NCBI GenBank assembly: GCA_905193995.1
Contig: CAJJQT010000098.1
Span: 1-7,129, forward strand
DNA: 7,129 bases
Source: an uncultured Porphyromonadaceae bacterium
GTDB taxonomy: Bacteria; Bacteroidota; Bacteroidia; Bacteroidales; Muribaculaceae
Direction: 5' to 3'
In this document: positions 1-7,129 of the stretch, one piece after another
How the letters are laid out: each line of letters opens with the position of its first letter
Numbering within the stretch: position 1 is the first letter of the stretch
Program-made: the position numbers and the translations under genes
The notes under the pieces: generated by a model
What the model was told of the DNA's origin: nothing
The model's database searches: none
What the model saw: only the letters and a program-made list of their open reading frames with translations

Positions 1-97
1 ACTGATAGAAGCTATAGCAGGCGATCGCACCCACCATCACGGCCACGACAAGCATGATGAAGCCGTTGACTTTCGGTGTCTGATTTTTTGTGCTCAT
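1..97 (-). CDS. Hypothetical membrane-anchored protein, N-terminal fragment (runs off window)
   Basis: Only the first 32 codons are present; the gene continues beyond the left edge. The frame opens with ATG at 97-95 and reads MSTKNQTPKVNGF, then a strongly hydrophobic stretch (about residues 13-29, IMLVVAVMVGAIACYSF). This is a short polar N-terminus followed by a single transmembrane helix or uncleaved signal anchor. The start is supported by an A/T-rich leader (ATTAATT) directly before ATG, usual for Bacteroidetes genes without Shine-Dalgarno sequences. It lies 40 bases downstream of the 114-residue protein gene on the same strand, so it is probably the third gene of the purT operon. A TTTG lies about 14 bases upstream, but the TA half of a -7 box is missing. 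I do not recognise the family, and nothing about function can be said from 32 residues. Confidence 0.6.
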   Translation of the reverse strand, partial: MSTKNQTPKVNGFIMLVVAVMVGAIACYSFYQ

Positions 98-137
98 AAT
101 TAATGAACACAAATCCCGCAGTCCTTGTTCGCCCGGA

Positions 138-482
138 TCAGCGTAGAAAGCCGCGGAGAAAAGCGAATTCAGCTGCGTGGGGCTCCAGGCAGTCAATGAG
201 GCGCCGCAACGAGGCTTCGGAGACGGTAAGCTGCTGAAGGCGGTTGTTGACGAAGAGCTGCACGCGCAGATCTTCTGGCAGCGGTTCCTCGCCTTCGGCG
301 GCTTTGGCGGCCGCCAGGACTTTCCCCGCAAGCTCGGCCACATCGGCGCAGGCTGCCAGACTGCCGTCCTCGATCGACGAGTCGGTGGCGAAGCGGTAGT
401 AGGTGCGATCGGCCGCGAAAGCCAAATCGGCACGGGCCGTATCGGCCACCATCATCATGACGGTCAAATTTTTTGTCTCCAT
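138..482 (-). CDS. Hypothetical 114-residue acidic protein, translationally coupled to purT
   Basis: A 114-residue soluble protein with no signal peptide or membrane segment. It is rich in Ala, Leu, Asp and Glu and looks mostly helical: an Ala/Glu-rich stretch at about residues 45-65, a short variable segment EGEEPLPED, then an amphipathic C-terminal part ending AEFAFLRGFLR. I do not recognise a family. The ATG at 482-480 shares one base with the purT stop codon (TGATG), which implies translational coupling and a shared transcript. The next gene begins 40 bases downstream on the same strand. High G+C at third codon positions matches the neighbours, so the frame is probably real. The opposite-strand frame over the same interval (177-524) is a composition shadow. 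Its place behind purT might suggest a purine- or formate-related job, but the sequence itself does not show this. Confidence 0.72.
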   Translation of the reverse strand: METKNLTVMMMVADTARADLAFAADRTYYRFATDSSIEDGSLAACADVAELAGKVLAAAKAAEGEEPLPEDLRVQLFVNNRLQQLTVSEASLRRLIDCLEPHAAEFAFLRGFLR

Positions 483-1676
483 CAGTGGCGGCGCGGCAGT
501 ACGTTGACTTTCAGAGCTTCATAGGCACGACCTGTCTTGGCGCGGGCTTCCTCGACGGTGTCGGCCCAGGCCAACAGCACGCCCATGCGGCGGTGCCCCT
601 TTACCTCCGGCTTGCCGAAAATACGGATCTGGACACCATCCTCGGCGAGCGCCTTCTCGAGATTGTCGAATTCGACGGTGTCTGTGTCGCCCTCGACCAC
701 GATGGCGCGCGACGCCGACGGGCCGTAGAAGCGGATCGACGGCACGGGGAGCCCGAGCAGGGCGCGGGCATGCAGGGCGAACTCGCTCAGGTCCTGCGAA
801 ATCATTGTCACCATGCCTGTGTCGTGCGGGCGGGGCGATACTTCGCTGAAGATGACGTCGTCGCCCTTGACGAATAGCTCGACACCGAAGATGCCGTAGC
901 CTCCGAGAGCGTCCGTCACGGCCCGGGCTATTTCGCGGGCCTTCCCGACGGCCGTCGCGCTCATGGGCTGCGGTTGCCACGACTCGCGGTAGTCGCCCTC
1001 GACCTGAACGTGGCCGACGGGCTCACAGAAGGTCGTTCCGGCCACGGAGCGCACCGTCAGCAGCGTGATCTCGTAGTCGAAGTCGACGAAGCCCTCGACG
1101 ATGACACGTCCGGCACCGGCACGGCCGCCTTCCTGGGCCTCGTGCCAGGCGGCGTCGATCTGCTCGACGGCGGACAGTGGTCTGGCCGTGGCCGCTTGAA
1201 CTCATCACAGGCTTCACCACGCAGGGCAGTCCGATTTCGGCTATGGCTCGGTCGAATTCCTCGCGGGTGTCGGCGAAGCGGTAGCGCGATGTGGGCAGGC
1301 CCAGCTCCTCGGCGGCGAGGCGGCGGATGCCCTCGCGGTTCATCGTCAGACGGGCGGCGCGGGCGGTCGGAGTGACATTGAAACCCTCCTTCTCGAGCTT
1401 CACGAGCTCGTCGGTGGCGATGGCCTCCACTTCGGGAATGATGTGGTCGGGGCGTTCGGCCTCGATGACAGCCCGCAGTGCCTCCCCGTCGAGCATGCTC
1501 AGCGTGTGGCCCCGATGGGCCACCTGCATGGCGGGGGCGTGCTGATAGCGGTCGCAGGCCACTACCTCGACTCCCATGCGCTGCAGTTCGATTGCCACTT
1601 CTTTTCCTAACTCTCCGCTGCCCAGCAGAAGCGCCTTGACTCCGGCGGGCGAAAAAACTGAACCTATTTTTGCCAT
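482..1676 (-). pseudogene. purT: Formate-dependent phosphoribosylglycinamide formyltransferase (GAR transformylase 2), frameshifted
   Basis: PurT is a cytosolic ATP-grasp enzyme that makes formyl-GAR from GAR, formate and ATP, the folate-independent route for step three of purine synthesis. The ATG at 1676-1674 aligns with the E. coli start. The first frame gives 169 good residues: GSGELGKE (19-26), [10 protein letters not shown] (81-90), [20 protein letters not shown] (111-130) and [11 protein letters not shown] (155-165). After the CGC codon at 1172-1170 the homology moves to another frame at 1168 ([20 protein letters not shown]) and runs to the stop at 484-482. This half holds the metal/ATP-binding acidic segment [20 protein letters not shown] and the conserved [10 protein letters not shown]. 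One residue (Ser in E. coli IRSAEQ) is missing at the junction, which fits a 2-base deletion. Repaired length would be 398 residues, against 392 in E. coli. As written, translation stops at 1025-1023 after 217 residues, about 48 of them aberrant, with the second half of the enzyme lost. A sequencing error is equally possible. Confidence 0.9.
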
Positions 1677-1691
1677 ATTGGTAATTTGCTG

Positions 1692-1699
1692 CAAAGTTA
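1692..1699 (-). promoter_or_regulatory. Bacteroidetes-type -7 box for the purT operon
   Basis: Read on the minus strand this is TAACTTTG, an exact match to TAnnTTTG, the -7 element of the primary sigma factor of Bacteroidetes. Fifteen bases separate it from the purT ATG, which leaves room for a short leader of roughly ten bases. I see no convincing TTG at the -33 position. The 14-bp surrounding string at 1687-1700 recurs exactly at the antitoxin promoter (3887-3900). Confidence 0.65.
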
Positions 1700-1781
1700 C
1701 GCATTTTTTCCGGGACTGCGGCACTGATAGTTATAAATGTTGAATGTTAAAAAACAATGGTTAAAATTTAGACAAATTAAC

Positions 1782-1812
1782 TTGACACACACGGCGTTGC
1801 ACCGTAATTTTG
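1782..1812 (+). promoter_or_regulatory. degP promoter (-33 TTG, 20-bp spacer, -7 TAATTTTG)
   Basis: TAATTTTG at 1805-1812 matches the Bacteroidetes -7 consensus TAnnTTTG. TTG at 1782-1784 lies 20 bases upstream, an appropriate -33 spacing. Thirty-one bases of A/T-rich leader separate the -7 box from the degP ATG at 1844, with no Shine-Dalgarno sequence. It diverges from the purT promoter within the 167-bp region 1677-1843, which otherwise holds only A/T-rich sequence. Confidence 0.7.
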
Positions 1813-1843
1813 CGTCGGATTAGTACATAAACCTTTATAGCCT

Positions 1844-3286
1844 ATGAACAGAAAATTCATCATATGCGGCCTCGCACTGGCCGCCGGTGTCCTCGGCGCC
1901 TCGGCGTCAGCACCCATTTCACAGGAAGATTTCGTCAATGCGGCCGAATCGACGGTCAACGGCGTCGTGTCGGTCAAGAGCTTCGCCACCCCGGCCACTC
2001 GCGGCTATCAAGGCGGCTTCGATCCGTTCGACGATCCGTTCTTCCAGTACTTTTTCGGCTCCCCCGGCGGCCGCCGGCAGCAGCCGCAGCAGCCCGAACC
2101 GCGCCAGCAGCAGGTGGGCCTCGGCTCGGGCGTCATCATCTCGCCCGACGGCTACATCGTCACCAATAACCACGTGATCGACGGTGCCGAGCGCCTCGAG
2201 GTGACCCTCAACGACAACCGCAACTTCGAAGCCACCATCATCGGCGCCGACCCCGTCACCGACCTGGCCCTGATCAAGATCGAGAATCCCGGCGACAGCC
2301 TGCACGTCATCCCGATGGGCAACAGCGAGGATCTGCGCGTAGGCGAATGGGTGCTCGCCGTCGGCAATCCGTTCGGCTTCACCTCCACCGTCACCTCAGG
2401 CATCGTCAGCGCCAAGGCGCGCAACATCTCGTCGACCGTTGGCGGCGGGACCGGCGGTGGCATCGAGGCATACATACAGACCGACGCCGCCGTCAACCAG
2501 GGCAATTCGGGCGGCGCGCTGGTCAACCTCGCCGGCGAACTCGTCGGCATCAACACCGCCATCTACTCGCGCACCGGCAACTATGCCGGATGCTCGTTCG
2601 CCATACCGACATCCATTGTCAAGAAGGTTGTCGAGGACCTTGAGCGCTACGGAACCGTGCAGCGCGCCTTCCTCGGCATCTCGTTCATCGAACTTTCGCC
2701 CGAGCTGATCGCCGAAAAGAAGATCGAAGGCGCCACCCGCGGCATCTACGTAGCCGAGGTCCAGGACCACAGCGCCGCCATCGAGGCCGGCATCAAACCC
2801 AGCGACGTCATCGTGTTCATCAACGACATCGCCGTCACCGGCACCGCCCGCATGCAGGAGATCATGGCCCGCTGCAGCCCCGGCGACGTCATCGAGATCA
2901 GCCTTATCCGCGACGGCAAGCCCCACATGGCCACAGTGACCCTGCGCAACCGCGACGGCAACGTGGCCGTCACCGGACCTGAAACGCCGATGGGCGTCCT
3001 CGGCGCCACCTTTGCGGCCGCCGACACCGAGCTGCTGCGGCGTATCGAGATCTCGCGCGGCGTCGTAGTCACCCTCACCGGCGACGGACGCATGTCGCAG
3101 GCCGGTATCCGCGACGGATTTATCATCACCTCAGTCAATAACATGCGCGTATCGAGCGCCGACGACATCGAGAAGATCTTCACCGCCATCCGCGACCTCG
3201 GCCCGGGCGAAGACAAGGTGATGTTCATCTCCGGCATCTACCCAACCGGCAAGCGCGCCCACTACGCCGTCGACCTCGGCGAATAA
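1844..3286 (+). CDS. degP: Periplasmic serine protease/chaperone, HtrA/DegP family (Do protease)
   Basis: A complete 480-residue HtrA protease, close to the 474 residues of E. coli DegP. It should degrade or hold misfolded proteins in the periplasm. The N-terminus (MNRKF, a hydrophobic run, then ASASA at about 19-23) is a signal peptide. The LA-loop region carries DPFDDPFFQYFFG followed by a Gln/Pro-rich linker (79-90), shorter than in E. coli and without its cysteines. The trypsin-like domain shows the full triad: His110 in TNNHV, Asp140 in TDLALIK, and Ser222 in GNSGGAL, with the substrate loop AVGNPFGF at 172-179. PDZ1 spans about 274-370 (AFLGISF, GDVIEISLIRDG) and PDZ2 about 383-480, ending YAVDL as in other Bacteroidetes homologues. 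The ATG at 1844 is supported by the signal peptide and a good upstream promoter. It is transcribed alone, divergent from purT and convergent with the toxin-antitoxin pair, ending before a perfect hairpin. A DegQ/DegS-type name is possible, but two PDZ domains favour DegP/DegQ over DegS. Confidence 0.95.
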   Translation: MNRKFIICGLALAAGVLGASASAPISQEDFVNAAESTVNGVVSVKSFATPATRGYQGGFDPFDDPFFQYFFGSPGGRRQQPQQPEPRQQQVGLGSGVIISPDGYIVTNNHVIDGAERLEVTLNDNRNFEATIIGADPVTDLALIKIENPGDSLHVIPMGNSEDLRVGEWVLAVGNPFGFTSTVTSGIVSAKARNISSTVGGGTGGGIEAYIQTDAAVNQGNSGGALVNLAGELVGINTAIYSRTGNYAGCSFAIPTSIVKKVVEDLERYGTVQRAFLGISFIELSPELIAEKKIEGATRGIYVAEVQDHSAAIEAGIKPSDVIVFINDIAVTGTARMQEIMARCSPGDVIEISLIRDGKPHMATVTLRNRDGNVAVTGPETPMGVLGATFAAADTELLRRIEISRGVVVTLTGDGRMSQAGIRDGFIITSVNNMRVSSADDIEKIFTAIRDLGPGEDKVMFISGIYPTGKRAHYAVDLGE

Positions 3287-3297
3287 CCGCCCCACCC
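3282..3297. repeat. 16-bp direct repeat, left copy (overlaps degP stop codon)
   Basis: AATAACCGCCCCACCC. An exact second copy lies at 3952-3967 in the same orientation, and the identity ends at the flanking base on both sides. This copy includes the degP TAA stop. Together the pair brackets the terminator and the toxin-antitoxin module. It could be a target-site duplication, an attachment-like core, or the trace of a short-homology recombination event. Confidence 0.8.
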
Positions 3298-3300
3298 CTA

Positions 3301-3340
3301 AAAAAGAATCACATAAGCCGCGACTTATGTGATTCTTTTT
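3301..3340. terminator. Bidirectional intrinsic terminator between convergent degP and toxin genes
   Basis: A perfect inverted repeat: 17-base arms at 3301-3317 and 3324-3340 around a 6-base loop (CCGCGA, 3318-3323). The outer end of the stem is AAAAAG on one side and CTTTTT on the other, so an RNA from either strand ends in a U-run. It lies 14 bases after the degP stop and 3 bases beyond the toxin stop, so it can serve both convergent genes. Confidence 0.88.
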
Positions 3341-3343
3341 ACG

Positions 3344-3619
3344 TTACTGCCTGAAAAGCTCTGAGTGTGAACCTAGACGAACGAGATCTATTTGGTCGGT
3401 TTCGCTGTCAAACCATATCAGCAGAAAGTCTCCCTCAATGTGGCACTCCATAAATCCGGCATAATTGCCCGTAAGCATATGCGGATAGTAATCAGCCGGA
3501 ATTGGAATTTCCGACTGAAGCATATTGAGTATTGCCATAAGTTTCACCAATTTCCTGGGATTGTTGCGAAACCGCTTATAATCCTTTTTGTATTGGGTGG
3601 TAGGGTGCAGTTTCTTCAT
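3344..3619 (-). CDS. Type II toxin, YafQ/RelE-family mRNA interferase
   Basis: A complete 91-residue protein of the RelE/ParE fold, closest in pattern to YafQ, a ribosome-dependent endoribonuclease that cleaves translated mRNA. The N-terminal helices (KLHPTTQYKKDYKRF and KLVKLMAILNML) are typical. The YafQ active-site pattern is preserved: His47 (YPHML), His60 (ECHIEGD), Asp64, His85 (LGSHSELF) and Phe89. Positions correspond to E. coli YafQ His50, His63, Asp67, His87 and Phe91; Trp68 is replaced by Phe65. The set suggests an active toxin. The ATG at 3619-3617 overlaps the antitoxin stop in an ATGA arrangement, so toxin translation should be coupled to antitoxin translation. Base composition is lower in G+C than degP or the kinase. 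The gene ends three bases from the shared terminator. Confidence 0.9.
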   Translation of the reverse strand: MKKLHPTTQYKKDYKRFRNNPRKLVKLMAILNMLQSEIPIPADYYPHMLTGNYAGFMECHIEGDFLLIWFDSETDQIDLVRLGSHSELFRQ

Positions 3620-3873
3620 AATCCCATAGAACGTTCCATCGCTTCGATGGAAGAAAGGTCAAGCGGGGTTGTATTGCGCAGGGAACCGCTTTGAGCCTCC
3701 TTCATAGCTTCGAGTGTCACATCGTTAGGCTCGCTGTAGGCGGCATCGAGAAGCAATGTCTCAACGTAGTTGTTGAGACTGCGGTTCTGGCGCTTGGCAA
3801 GCTGCCGCAGCCGCTCGATCAGTTCTACCGACAAGCGGAAACTCTGGTTCTTTTTGGGAAGTGCTATATCCAT
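3616..3873 (-). CDS. Type II antitoxin, ribbon-helix-helix (RelB/DinJ-like)
   Basis: An 85-residue protein that should bind DNA as a dimer and neutralise the downstream YafQ-type toxin. Residues 1-45 look like a ribbon-helix-helix domain: a beta strand (QSFRLSV) followed by two helices (ELIERLRQLAKRQ and SLNNYVETLLLDA). The C-terminal half (PNDVTLEAMKEA, then a short linker and SSIEAMERSMG) resembles the toxin-wrapping tail of Bacteroidetes RelB-type antitoxins. I chose ATG 3873-3871 (MDIALPKK) over the in-frame ATG at 3894 because the -7 box at 3892-3899 overlaps that earlier codon, so it would not be transcribed. The leader is A/T-rich with no Shine-Dalgarno sequence. Autorepression is likely; a palindrome sits within its promoter. 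The exact family name is uncertain, but the pairing with a RelE-fold toxin makes the role clear. Confidence 0.87.
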   Translation of the reverse strand: MDIALPKKNQSFRLSVELIERLRQLAKRQNRSLNNYVETLLLDAAYSEPNDVTLEAMKEAQSGSLRNTTPLDLSSIEAMERSMGL

Positions 3874-3891
3874 ATGTAATAATTTATGCTG

Positions 3892-3899
3892 CAAAGTTA
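3892..3899 (-). promoter_or_regulatory. -7 box of the toxin-antitoxin promoter
   Basis: Minus-strand TAACTTTG matches TAnnTTTG and lies 18 bases from the chosen antitoxin ATG. Several TTG triplets (TTGTTGTTG on the minus strand, about 3914-3923) provide a -33 element at 17 or 20 bases spacing. It overlaps the upstream in-frame ATG at 3894, which argues for the shorter antitoxin. Confidence 0.68.
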
Positions 3900-3905
3900 C
3901 TATAT

Positions 3906-3916
3906 TTGTATTACAA
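3906..3916. promoter_or_regulatory. Candidate antitoxin operator, palindrome TTGTATTACAA
   Basis: A perfect palindrome of 5-base arms around a single central base, lying in the spacer just upstream of the -7 box of the toxin-antitoxin promoter. A related half-site, TGTAATA at 3875-3881, sits in the leader just before the antitoxin ATG and is inverted relative to TATTACA at 3909-3915, so the two bracket the -7 box. Position and symmetry fit binding by a dimeric ribbon-helix-helix antitoxin. This is inference without binding data, and short A/T palindromes can occur by chance. Confidence 0.45.
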
Positions 3917-3951
3917 CAACAAGCACTCCCGCAAAAAAGTTGTGGATTAAA

Positions 3952-3967
3952 AATAACCGCCCCACCC
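3952..3967. repeat. 16-bp direct repeat, right copy
   Basis: AATAACCGCCCCACCC, identical to 3282-3297. It lies 9 bases beyond the end of the GNAT gene and beyond the promoter end of the toxin-antitoxin module. The two copies are 670 bases apart; recombination between them would remove the module and the terminator, leave one copy, and keep both degP and the GNAT gene intact. Confidence 0.8.
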
Positions 3968-3976
3968 TTTGTTTAG

Positions 3977-4483
3977 TCAGGGGAGTTCGGTCAGCGGCTT
4001 TTCGTACGCCAGCCTTTCGCCCCAGATGAAACTACAACAGCCAAGTGCGGCATACCCTCTTTTTGAGAGGATGTGCTGCATTGGCTTATTTTCAAGACCT
4101 GTGTCAATTCTGACGAACTGCGCGTCAGTCCTGTCTGCCAGCGATTCAGCCAAGTCGAATAATATTGAAGAAACTCTTTTACCTCTGTAATCATCAGAAA
4201 GGGCTAAACGGTGGAACACCGCATAAGATTCAGCCACATCCCATAATTCCGGATGCCTGTCATACTCTTCATCGCCGACAGCTATTGCAACGTATCCGGC
4301 TATACGGCCGCCATCGTCCAGAACGAAGCCATTTGAGCTCCTTATGTCAGATTTCAGAACCTCGAGCGACGGATAGCCGTCGTCCCACTGCTTGAACCCG
4401 GCTCTACGCTGGGCAAGACGGGCCTGAGAGAAAACCAGCATCACGTCATCGACATCATCAAAAGTAGCTTTCCGTAGAATCAT
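3977..4483 (-). CDS. GNAT-family N-acetyltransferase
   Basis: A complete 168-residue GCN5-related acetyltransferase, predicted cytosolic, which should move an acetyl group from acetyl-CoA to an unknown amine. It opens MILRKATFDDVDDVM, the usual first strand and helix. The pattern QWDDGYPSLEVLKSDI (32-47), the HRLALS strand (91-96) and the C-terminal RIDTGLENKPMQHILSKRGYAALG (125-148) match a GNAT group frequent in Bacteroidetes. The acetyl-CoA loop reads DYRGKRVSS (98-106), where the canonical R/Q-x-x-G-x-G/A would need Gly or Ala at Arg103; the loop is degenerate, though related proteins also vary here. The start at 4483 lies 9 bases after the kinase stop codon, so it is probably the last gene of the regulator-kinase operon. 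G+C is about 50 percent in sampled lines, below that of the kinase, so it may be a later addition. Substrate and link to the two-component system are unknown. Confidence 0.87.
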   Translation of the reverse strand: MILRKATFDDVDDVMLVFSQARLAQRRAGFKQWDDGYPSLEVLKSDIRSSNGFVLDDGGRIAGYVAIAVGDEEYDRHPELWDVAESYAVFHRLALSDDYRGKRVSSILFDLAESLADRTDAQFVRIDTGLENKPMQHILSKRGYAALGCCSFIWGERLAYEKPLTELP

Positions 4484-4492
4484 ACCGCAAAA

Positions 4493-5754
4493 TTAGAAAG
4501 TGATGGTGAAGCGGGTGAGGCGGTCGGGCGAGGTGGCGAGGCGGCAGGTGGCGCCGTGGCGGCGGACGACGTCGCGGACGAAGGTGAGGCCGATGCCCTG
4601 GCCGCCGGGCTTGTCGGTGTAAAAGGGAGTGAAGAGGCGCCTGGCCTTCTCGGCGCATATACCCGGACCGTTGTCGGTGACTTCAAGGACGGCATGGCCG
4701 TCGCGGCGGCAGACGGCGACACTGACTGCGGCGGCAGGGCGTCCGGCCGCGCTTTCGACCGCGTTCTTGACAATATTCACGAGCGCCTGCCCCATCAGCG
4801 GCGCGTCGATGCTTACCTCAGGATTACAATCGGAGTCCGCGACGGTCACTTTTACCCCTGCGGCTGAGCCGAGGCTCTGCAGGAAAGGCGCGTTGCGTTC
4901 GACAAAGTCGCGCAGTCCCTGTGGCGACCGCTGCGGATCAGGAATGCGGACCACGTCGGCGAAGCGGTTGATGAACCGCGCCAGGCTGTCGGTGCGGGCG
5001 GCGCACGACGCGAGCACCTCGGCCACCTCCGGCGCTGCGGCCGGGTCGCCAAGGGCCGGAATGGCAGCATCGATGGCCGAGCCGACACCCGCGACCGTGT
5101 TGTTGACCTCGTGCGAGATGATGCGGATCACCTTTTCGTAAGCCGCGCGTTCGGCGGCCGCCACCGAGTTTGTGATGTCCTCGACCAGATAGAACCGGTG
5201 CTCCACGCCGCAGTCGATGAACGTGTGGCAGCTGCAGCGCAGGGTCGTGCCGCTGTCGGTGAGGCGGTCGACGGTCGATCCGACAGTCAGGCTGCCGATG
5301 ACCCGGTTCAGCGCAGTGCCGTCGGGCATCAGGCGCCGTGCGGCGGGATTGGTCAGCGTGACCTGGCCGTCATAGTCGAGAATGACCACCCCGATGGGAG
5401 CGGCCGCTATAAGCAGATCGACAAAGCGGGTGCGCTCCTCGTACTGCACGCGTCCGGCCTTGAGCGTGTCGAGCAGCTCGTTGAATGTGTCGGAGATGCG
5501 GTCGACGTCGGGCTGCCCGACATGGCGCAGGCGCGTGGTGCGGTCCTGCCCGCGCAGCAGGTCGAGACCGCGTGCAAGCGCATCGATAGGCCGGATGAGC
5601 CGGCGGTAGAAGAAAATCAGAAACAACAGCGCCGCGAGCGTCAGACCCTCGAGGACGTAGAACAGCGTCGAGCCGACTTCGGCCGCGCCGATCACAGCCG
5701 TCAGGCACACCGCGAGCAGCAGCGCGGCCATTATGACGAACAGCAGCCGGAGAT

Positions 5755-5758
<4 letters not shown>
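4493..5758 (-). CDS. Membrane sensor histidine kinase with HAMP and PAS domains (NtrY/NtrB-like)
   Basis: A 421-residue inner-membrane kinase, the partner of the sigma-54 regulator encoded just upstream. Two hydrophobic helices (about 4-23 and 33-50) are joined by only about ten residues, so there is no real periplasmic sensor domain. A HAMP-like linker follows (about 51-105), then a PAS-like domain (about 108-195, with IGVVILDYDGQVTLTNPAA). The H-box RIISHEVNNTVAG carries the phosphorylated His216. The catalytic domain has the N-box VNIVKNAVESA (Asn328, Asn332), G1 box TDNGPGI (361-367), F-box LFTPFYTDKPGG and G2 box GQGIGL. All key residues are present, so it should be active. The signal is probably cytoplasmic or membrane-derived, through the PAS domain or helices. 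The ATG at 5758-5756 overlaps the regulator stop in an ATGA arrangement, and the GNAT gene follows after 9 bases. The exact ligand is unknown. Confidence 0.93.
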
Positions 5759-7095
<1,337 letters not shown>

Positions 7096-7099
7096 ACTG

Positions 7100-7107
7100 C
7101 AAATATA
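7100..7107 (-). promoter_or_regulatory. Possible -7 box (TATATTTG) very close to the response-regulator ATG
   Basis: Minus-strand TATATTTG matches TAnnTTTG, but only four bases (CAGT) separate it from the regulator ATG at 7095. Initiation at the usual distance would start the RNA at or inside the start codon. Only 22 more bases are visible upstream and no TTG appears at the -33 position. Either the message is leaderless or the true promoter lies beyond the window. Confidence 0.4.
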
Positions 7108-7129
7108 GCGATTTTTTATTTTCTGCCGC

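Noticed and set aside
1165..1175. Programmed +1 ribosomal frameshift in purT
   Set aside because: There is no slippery run, no in-frame stop or rare-codon pause at the site, and a +1 skip would also delete a residue normally present. A 2-base deletion or sequence error is simpler.
1687..1700. 14-bp match TGCTGCAAAGTTAC shared with 3887-3900, considered as a mobile repeat
   Set aside because: Both copies are the minus-strand -7 promoter element with its immediate downstream bases, a common promoter string in Bacteroidales rather than a mobile repeat.
1760..1781. Inverted GTTAA...TTAAC arms between the divergent promoters
   Set aside because: Five-base arms in strongly A/T-rich DNA, 12 bases apart and imperfect when extended, are expected by chance; no regulator can be tied to them.
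1677..1843. Sigma-54 (-24/-12) promoter as a local target of the NtrC-type regulator
   Set aside because: No TGGCAC-N5-TTGC-like sequence was seen in this or the other intergenic regions. TGGCA strings elsewhere fall inside genes and lack the -12 half.
2396..2926. Minus-strand open frame (176 codons) across degP
   Set aside because: It is antisense to the protease and PDZ1 domains. Its Asp/Gly/Ala-rich translation mirrors the degP codon bias.
3616..3894. Longer antitoxin starting at the ATG at 3894
   Set aside because: That ATG overlaps the TAACTTTG promoter box, so it would not be in the transcript; the ribbon-helix-helix domain starts cleanly at 3873.

Overview
The window looks like a high-GC member of the Bacteroidales, plausibly a Muribaculaceae-type gut bacterium. 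The clues are Bacteroidetes-type -7 boxes (TAnnTTTG) ahead of four transcription units, A/T-rich leaders without Shine-Dalgarno sequences, and proteins with Bacteroidetes-flavoured motifs (GAFTDA in the sigma-54 activator, SHEVNNT in its kinase). The family-level placement is inference from protein character and base composition. No database search was possible.

Positions 1-1676, minus strand: purT (formate-dependent GAR formyltransferase) leads a small operon. It is followed, with a one-base stop/start overlap, by an unrecognised 114-residue acidic protein, and then by the first 32 codons of a small membrane-anchored protein that runs off the window. purT carries one clear frameshift near 1169. 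Both halves are otherwise well preserved, so this is either a very recent lesion or a sequence error.

Positions 1677-3340: a 167-bp intergenic region holds divergent promoters for purT (minus) and for a complete periplasmic HtrA/DegP serine protease (plus). degP ends at a perfect 17-bp inverted repeat that can terminate transcription from both sides.

Positions 3344-3951, minus strand: a compact YafQ/RelE-type toxin-antitoxin pair with its own promoter and a palindromic candidate operator. Its base composition is visibly lower in G+C than the flanking genes (about 45 percent against over 60 percent in sampled lines). The module, with the terminator, is bracketed by a perfect 16-bp direct repeat (3282-3297 and 3952-3967). 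The first copy overlaps the degP stop codon and the second lies just downstream of the next operon. This suggests a discrete, precisely excisable insertion between two convergent units.

Positions 3977-7107, minus strand: a three-gene operon encodes an NtrC-family sigma-54 response regulator, its PAS-containing histidine kinase (ATGA overlap) and a GNAT acetyltransferase (9-nt gap). The kinase should phosphorylate the regulator, which would then activate sigma-54 promoters. None is visible in this window, so the regulon is elsewhere. The only promoter-like box ahead of the regulator lies four bases from its ATG, which raises the possibility of a leaderless message.

The content is mostly recognisable. 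The most notable items are the direct-repeat-bracketed toxin-antitoxin cassette, the purT frameshift, and the GNAT gene attached to a sigma-54 two-component operon. I found no clear sign of an undescribed multi-gene system.
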